DNA of 64,000 bases. Source: Mermis nigrescens. Its lineage: Eukaryota > Nematoda > Enoplea > Mermithida > Mermithidae. The translations under genes were made by a program, and so were the position numbers. This document shows positions 58,573 through 64,000 of the stretch, piece after piece. Below the pieces are notes generated by a model, which saw nothing but the letters and a program-made list of their open reading frames with translations, was not told the origin of the DNA and searched no databases. Numbering within the stretch: position 1 is the first letter of the stretch; each line of letters begins with the position of its first letter. The stretch spans positions 39,738,851-39,802,850 of the forward strand of contig JAVLUZ010000154.1 in assembly GCA_036768485.1 (NCBI GenBank), written 5' to 3'.

Positions 58573-58960
58573 TCAATTATTTTCCTTTGGTGTAAAGATT
58601 ACAGTTCCATTTTCTGCATAAAGGAGAGGGATTTTGCCATATATAATTCCAGTAGTACGTGCCGGAATTATTTCATCATTGGCTAAAATGACGGTGCTTC
58701 TCCTTTCTGGTGCATTGTAATGCATACCTTCACAATGAATATAAGTTTCTCGAAAACGCACTGTTGAATTTTTCCAATTCAGATGTATATTAGGGAATCT
58801 GTTCAGAAAATTTGTCCCTAGAATTAAATTTGCTGAGCAATTGGCTTGTATATAGACTAGTATAGTTTCACTTACATCACCCAGTTTGACATTTATTAGG
58901 GTAGATCCGCTTACTGGTATTATCCCGCCGTTCGCTGCTAATGGTTTAATATTAGTGTCC
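58573..58960 (-). pseudogene. Gypsy-C protease C-terminus and PR/RT linker
   Basis: Protein-like reading continues downstream of the protease stop at 58960: ANLILGTNFLNRFPNIHL is the flap/C-terminal landmark of Ty3/Gypsy proteases. The open frame 58573-58761 contains RSTVILANDEIIPARTTGII, the linker seen before RT. Broken by a TAG at 58960 and a stop at 58573. Confidence 0.75.
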
Positions 58961-59208
58961 TAGATTTTTAAATTTGGAATTGTATCAGCTACTCCTTTAT
59001 CAAAAAAGGAAAATACAGCTCCTGTATCAAGTAAAGCCATAAGATTCTTGCAATCATTAATTGTTGCATGGATATGAGGCGTTTGCAAATTTTCTGTATT
59101 CACTGCTGCTATTATTACTGAGGATTCCTGTGGTTCATTTAAATTTCTTTTCCAGTTTACTGTAGGTTTACTTCTGGTGTTTTTGTTAGCTTTATCTAAT
59201 TTAAGCAA
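58960..59208 (-). pseudogene. Gypsy-C aspartic protease
   Basis: Contains ALLDTGAVFSFFDKGVAD, the active-site loop of a retroviral-type aspartic protease. Its frame overlaps the end of the env-like frame by eight bases, so a single frameshift separates it from the membrane segment, as expected if env and protease were once one reading frame. Confidence 0.85.
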
Positions 59209-59606
59209 TCTCCAAAGAGTTCGACCTAAAAGATTCGGGGTGGGGTGAAACGACGTTTGTAGGGAGAGTTAAATTATGTTTCACCTTTTGCCTTATCATG
59301 TAGAGATACGCAAAATATCCGATTATCAAAATTACGATTACCAATAAAAGTAAATTTATAAGTAGCTGGATTGGACCTTTCAGGATAGCTGTAAAATTTG
59401 AAGTAAAACTCGCTTGTGTCCCACTTATTACGAGTAGTAAAGCTGGCCCTTCTGGAGTCTCCATGCTGAAGCATACTACATGTTGAAGCATAGGCGCAAA
59501 GCGCCGAGCTCAGTACACTTGTACTTGAAGGCACAAGTGCACTGTACCCCTTGTTGTACCAGGGCAAGCTGGGGCGAGCTAGCCCTGGGGGAGGGGGTCG
59601 GGCCAT
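59201..59606 (-). pseudogene. Gypsy-C env-like transmembrane segment
   Basis: The open frame 59201-59491 has LKGPIQLLINLLLLVIVILI, a membrane anchor, followed by a basic tail. The motif LKGPIQLLIN matches LSGPFQLVLN of Gypsy-B at the same place before the anchor. The ectodomain is nearly all missing; the sequence upstream of 59500 is GC-rich and different in character. Confidence 0.75.
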
Positions 59607-59680
59607 ACCCCTTGGAGTCCCAGAGCTAGCTGGGGCGAGCTAGCTCGGGGGCCCAGGCTGTTCAGCCTGAGCATATTCTC
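59500..59680 (-). other. GC-rich junction with GCGAGCTAGC repeats
   Basis: Two CTGGGGCGAGCTAGC copies about 56 bp apart and several AGCT palindromes form a GC island at the truncated end of Gypsy-C. It encodes a low-complexity frame that does not resemble env. It probably marks the breakpoint of the 5' truncation. Confidence 0.5.
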
Positions 59681-60370
59681 TGCAATTCCGTCGAATGTAA
59701 AGGAGACTTGAAACATCATTTTCACGGGTTTAACTAGGAAGTATGATTCATCACAAGTACACTCGTACTAAACTAAGCAACTTCACAACCTCTTCAGAAT
59801 TTGGTTCACATAATTTTTAATAAACCATTCACTGATAAAGGGAACAATTTTAATCATTTCAGAACATTTTCTTTTTTGATAAAATTTGATGCTTTCAAGA
59901 ATCGAACCTCAGGTTCTGAAATCGTAAGTTCCACGTTCTACCACTAGACTAGACAAAGTATCACTAGAAAAATTTTATTCTCTATACATTCCAAGGGCGT
60001 TTACACTGAATAGACATTTCTTTTATAGACTACATACCTACTTTTTATCCATTAATTTAAAAATGCTGTGATCAGGTCACAACAAGTGCTGTATAGGTAG
60101 TATGATTAATCACATATTGCTCAGATACATGCTGTTACAATCGTGTATTATTTAGTTTGTTGGCTAAAAATATTCTTTATGCGCATTATAAAAAATTGCC
60201 AACACATACTAAGCATTTTTAACATTTTTAAGTACTAAAAAATACAAAAAAAATCTTTCACTTTAAAAATGACTATGAGTCATCGTGTTAGTCATGTGAG
60301 TGAGTCCAAAGTCCAATAAAAGCTGCAATTTTTCAGTTTTTTCCGGTTTTTTTTCGATTAGTCATCTCAG
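59681..60370. other. AT-rich spacer upstream of PolB
   Basis: No gene apart from the tRNA-like segment listed separately. May include the right part of the Polinton intergenic region and sequence brought in with Gypsy-C. Confidence 0.4.
59889..59956 (-). other. tRNA-like sequence
   Basis: On the minus strand TAGTCTAGTGGTAG (box A) and GAGGTTCGATTCT (box B) are tRNA-like. TGGAA/TTTCA forms an anticodon stem around a loop that would place TAC as the anticodon. The acceptor stem does not pair well and the T stem has mismatches, so it is probably a pseudogene or SINE remnant. Confidence 0.4.
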
Positions 60371-60373
60371 AAA

Positions 60374-60382
60374 GTATAAAAG
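60374..60382 (+). promoter_or_regulatory. TATAAAAGG box upstream of PolB
   Basis: GTATAAAAGG about 75 bp before the ATG at 60449. It differs from the TATAAATA box of the other Polinton genes. Confidence 0.65.
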
Positions 60383-60448
60383 GAGAGAGCGAACTAGCAA
60401 AAATCATTCTCCAGAATCTTTGCTCCAGAAGAAGGTGACTTTTTAAAA

Positions 60449-63400
60449 ATGGGCTCCAATATTGAAATGGAAGAATTATTAACACAAGACGCGTGGTACG
60501 AATCGGACGAAGAAATGCGGGAGGAGTGGGAAGACCTTGAAGTTGTAGATGAGTGGTTTCCCCAGAAGAATTTTACGAGCTGGGGGAGCCAGAAACGCAG
60601 AAAATAAAACGATTCAACACAGAAGGACGCGCGTACACGTTGAATTTCAAGAACCTCGATCATCTCGATTTGGAAAAAAATTTAGCCGAAATTTTTGATA
60701 GCGCGATCATGAAAATCATGGACGGGACAAGTGCAACTGATATGGTGGGCGTGCAGGTTACGCATCCGACGCTAAGGAAACCGGCGATTGTACCTTTCCG
60801 AAAAGGCGAACAAATAAACGGCGAGCAAATTGTACATACGATTGAACGAATTTTGCAGTCTAATGAGGAAGTAAAGCTCGAACAGCCGGAAACGCGGATC
60901 AAAATTGTACAGGTTAGCCCTCCAAATGGTTCAGGACAGCATAAACGTAGATTTATAAATTTAGAAAAAGAAATGAAATCTAAAAAATGTTTTGTAAAAA
61001 TTAACAACAATGATGATTTATGTTTGCCCAGAGCATTGGTTGTAGCAAAAGCGCGCGTGTTGCACATGGAAAAGCCTGACGATAAAACTTTAGAATGGCG
61101 ATATAAAAACATTTGTAAAAAGGATACGGTTAAAAGAAAAGCACAGCACAAGGCAGCATTAGAATTGATGAATCTTGCCGATCTAACAGATCATGCAGGC
61201 CCTTGCAGTATAGCAGAGCTGCAAGCATTACAGGCTGCAATGCCTAATTTTCAAATTAAAGTTTTCAGCGCCGATTTCTGTAATGCCATAATTTTTGAAG
61301 GATCGTCCGCAGAAAAAGTTGTACACTTGTATCATAATAATAATCATTTTGACGTTATTGGTAGTATGACCGGCTTTATGAATCGAAGTTATTTTTGCGA
61401 AGCTTGTAACAAGGGATACAATGACAAGGATGGGCACCGATGCTCCAGAGTCTGTCCCTGCTGTCATGCTCAAATGTGTCCTAATATCGTGCTTATAGAA
61501 TGCAAAGATTGTGGTCGACTGTTTAGAGGTCAGCAGTGTTTTAATAATCATAAAATGGTTGGCAAGAATAAACAATCTGTATGTCAGCGCATGAAACTCT
61601 GTCAAAATTGCAGTCGTCACATTAATAGAGCCGATAAAATACGGAAGCATAAGTGTGGTCAATTTTATTGCAAAACGTGTAAAGCGGACGTACCTATTAA
61701 CGATCATAAATGTTTTATGCAAGTCATAGCTGAAGAAATAGATGAAAAGAAAAAAACAAAATACGTGTTTTTTGACTTTGAAACCAGGCAGGAAAAAGCA
61801 TGTGGTAATTCAAGGATGGAACATGAACCGAATTTGTGTATAGCGCATATTGTGTGTACAGATTGCATAGCAAAACCGATTGGACTATGCGATAAATGCG
61901 GCGAAAACAAGCGCATATTTTATGGCGAAAATTGCACAGATGCATTTTGTGATTTTCTTTTTTGGCCTCGAAAATGCTATAGCAATCGCTCATAACGCTA
62001 AAGGTTTTGACGGACACTTTATTTTAAAATACCTGTTTAAACAAGCTGTCGCGCCTACTATAGTCACAAAGGGTTTAGAAATCATGAGCCTTAGTGCAGG
62101 ATCGGTAAAATTAATTGATTCATTCAATTTTCTGCCGATGGCCCTAGCTGCTCTGCCTAAAACATTTGATGAGCCTGAGTTAAAAAAAGGCTTTTTTCCG
62201 CATCTTTTCAATACACGTGCAAATGAAAATTATGCAGGTGAGTGGCCAGATGCGTGGTACTACTCCCCAGCCACCATGAGCCCAAAAAACAAAGAAAGTT
62301 TTCAAAAATGGTACGCTGAACAAAAGGGCAAAATTTTTAATTTCAAGTCGGAACTTTTGACTTATTGTGAGTCTGACGTCGACATTTTAAGGCGCTGCTG
62401 CCTTAAATTTCGCGATTTATTTATGGCCGAGACGGGCATGGATCCTTTTGAGTGTTCTTTAACAATAGCGAGCGCGTGTAACAAAGTTTTCCGGTCGACT
62501 TACTTACAGCCAAAAACAATAGGTATAGTACCGCATGGCGGATATAGGCGAATGGAAAAGCATTCGATAACAGCCATAAAATGGTTAAAGTGGATCAGCG
62601 AAATGAATAAAATCAACATTCAGACATGCACGCAACACGGGCGAGCAAAAAGTGGGCAATTATCGCGTAGACGGAATTTATGAAAAGACAGTGTACGAAT
62701 TCAATGGATGCTTCTGGCATGGGTGTCCGAAATGCATGAAAAAACGAACACAATTGACGGCAGACCAAATAACATCAGCCGAAGAAGCGTTTCAAAATAC
62801 AGTACGACGGCGCAAAACAATTGAAAAAATGGGGTATACTGTAATAGAACTCTGGGAGTGTGAATTACGACGGGAATTAAAAGCAAATCCTGTAATGAAA
62901 CAATTTTTCGATTCAATAAAAATTGTTGACCCGCTTGACCCCAGAGAAGCGTTTTATGGTGGGCGCACAAACGCAATAAAGTTATATGAGAAAATTAAAC
63001 GCAGTGAAAATGGCGACCCATTAGAACATATCATGTACACAGATATCTGCAGCTTGTACCCGACCGTTAATAAATATGGCCTGTACCCTATTGGCCACCC
63101 ACAAATTTTGACTGAAAATTTTTCTGAAATCACAGTCGACAGCAGACCCTATGAAGGTTTAATTAAAGCAAAAATTCTTCCACCCAGGAATGTGTACCAC
63201 CCTTTATTGCCCTATAGATTTGGCGAAAAATTGTATTTTCCACTATGCAGAACGTGCACTGAAACGCATCAAACAACAAGATGCGAGCATAGTGACGAAG
63301 AACGTGCAATAGTGGGCGCCTGGGTAACGCTCGAAGTGTATAAAGCGCTAGAATTGGGGTACAAAATAATGGAAATATATGAAATCTGGCACTATGAAAA

Positions 63401-64000
63401 GACTGAGCAATATGATAAAATAAATAACCCAGACGGTGGTCTGTTTACGTCATATATTAACAAATTCATGAAACTAAAGCAAGAATCGGACGGTTGGCCT
63501 GCATGGGTAAAATTGGATGACGACAGAGCTAAATACGTGCAAGATTACAAAGATAACGAAGGAATCGAACTAGATGCTACGAAAATTACGAAAAACGGCG
63601 GTATGCGCGCTCTGGCAAAACTAATGTTAAATTCATTCTGGGGGAAATTTGGACAGCGAAATAATATGTCAAAAGTTTCATTTTTTACCGATCCAGCCCC
63701 ATATTTTGACTTAATTTTTGACCCTTCAAATGTAATTTACTCAATTAACGCGATTAATGAAAATCTGATGGCCGTTACACATGCGAAAGAAGATGAATTC
63801 GCCGATGTGATGGGAAATACGAATCCTGTGCTCGCGGCTTACACAACATCTCAAGCGCGACTCAGATTATACGAACATTTAGAAAAACTTGGCGATCGTG
63901 TCTTATACTTTGACACAGATAGTGTCATATTTAAAAGCACACTTGACAATGATGAATATCGAGTGCCTATAGGATCATATTTAGGAAATATGACAAATGA
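60449..64000 (+). pseudogene. Polinton protein-primed DNA polymerase B, partial at window edge
   Basis: The ATG at 60449 begins an acidic leader; a shift near 60550 leads into the main frame (open 60553-61995). This carries the Polinton N-terminal region (VGVQVTHPTLRKPAIVPFRK), a Cys/His-rich block at 61397-61717 with many CxxC pairs, and exonuclease motif I, FFDFET, near 61768. A shift in a T-run near 61960 precedes HNAKGFDGHFIL (Exo II) and YCESDVDIL (Exo III). A one-base shift near 62620 leads to a frame open to the window end, with polymerase motifs YTDICSLYP (~63040), KLMLNSFWGKFG (~63620) and YFDTDS (~63908). The enzyme would copy the element from a terminal protein primer. Confidence 0.93.

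Larger units (their letters stand above)
54716..59690 (-). mobile_element. Gypsy-C: Ty3/Gypsy element, env-PR-RT-RH-IN, 5'-truncated
   Basis: Minus-strand element inserted in the Polinton. From right to left: env-like membrane segment, protease, RT, RNase H, integrase, polypurine tract and 3' LTR. No gag, primer-binding site or second LTR is found on the right, so the 5' end is missing. Few lesions and long open frames show it is young compared with Gypsy-A. It shares the env-before-protease arrangement and RT wording with Gypsy-B. Confidence 0.92.
46990..64000 (+). mobile_element. Maverick/Polinton element, right end outside window
   Basis: Integrase, penton, double-jelly-roll capsid protein, adenain-like protease, FtsK/A32-like ATPase and protein-primed PolB lie in one region with the gene content that defines Polintons. 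Two genes on the left point left and the rest point right. Gypsy-C interrupts it between 54716 and about 59700. Terminal inverted repeats and the 6-bp duplication could not be located, so the left limit is approximate. Stops and frameshifts in most large genes mean this copy is not autonomous. Confidence 0.92.

Noticed and set aside
59889..59956. Functional tRNA gene
   Set aside because: Box A, box B and the anticodon stem are good, but the acceptor stem does not pair and the T stem has mismatches.
61228..61722. 164-codon minus-strand frame
   Set aside because: Exact antisense shadow of the Cys-rich part of PolB.

Overview
The window looks like a repeat-rich stretch of an AT-rich metazoan nuclear genome, most likely an invertebrate and plausibly an arthropod. 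The evidence is a long satellite array, hAT-like MITEs with target-site duplications, Ty3/Gypsy retroelements with env-like genes, Maverick/Polinton genes, histone-type 3' hairpins, TATA-box promoters and GTAAG/AG splice-like signals. There is no bacterial signature. I could not name the species. No clearly intact host gene was found; nearly all coding sequence belongs to mobile elements, most of it broken by stops or frameshifts.

Layout. (1) 1-10.57 kb is a tandem satellite of about 181-bp monomers with a higher-order period of about 2.87 kb; one orphan monomer lies near 17.2 kb. (2) 10.6-21 kb is non-coding: a 251-bp inverted repeat around a MITE, a 228-bp (AT)n tract, three tandem copies of a ~280-bp unit, purine and TTTATC tracts, and MITE scraps. 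(3) 21-29.2 kb is an old minus-strand Ty3/Gypsy element (Gypsy-A) with RT, RNase H and integrase relics and env-like fragments, with five hAT-like MITEs within its span. (4) 29.4-33.5 kb holds a Polinton-related relic and two broken genes of unknown function, each ending at a histone-mRNA-like hairpin. (5) 33.5-41.2 kb is a plus-strand LTR element (Gypsy-B) in the order gag, env, protease, RT, with RNase H and integrase deleted. (6) 41.2-44 kb is mostly unassigned. (7) 44.3-46.8 kb is a very decayed family-B DNA polymerase of a second Maverick/adintovirus-like lineage, preceded by promoter-like tandem repeats. (8) 47.1 kb to the window end is one Maverick/Polinton: small genes, retrovirus-type integrase, penton (minor capsid), double-jelly-roll major capsid, adenain-like protease, packaging ATPase and protein-primed DNA polymerase B, which runs off the window. 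It is interrupted at 54.7-59.7 kb by a minus-strand Ty3/Gypsy element (Gypsy-C).

How the genes fit together. The Polinton carries both transposon-like (integrase, PolB) and virion-like (two capsid proteins, protease, ATPase) modules. Most of its small and virion genes are preceded by a recurring TATAAATA box, often within GTCTATAAATAA, whereas PolB has a different TATAAAAGG box; this suggests two expression classes. Three paralogues of a small ~105-residue gene lie inside the element and a fourth relic lies at 29.7 kb. Gypsy-B and Gypsy-C both encode an env-like membrane protein immediately upstream of, and joined to, the protease rather than after integrase. That gene order is the most unusual retroelement feature here.
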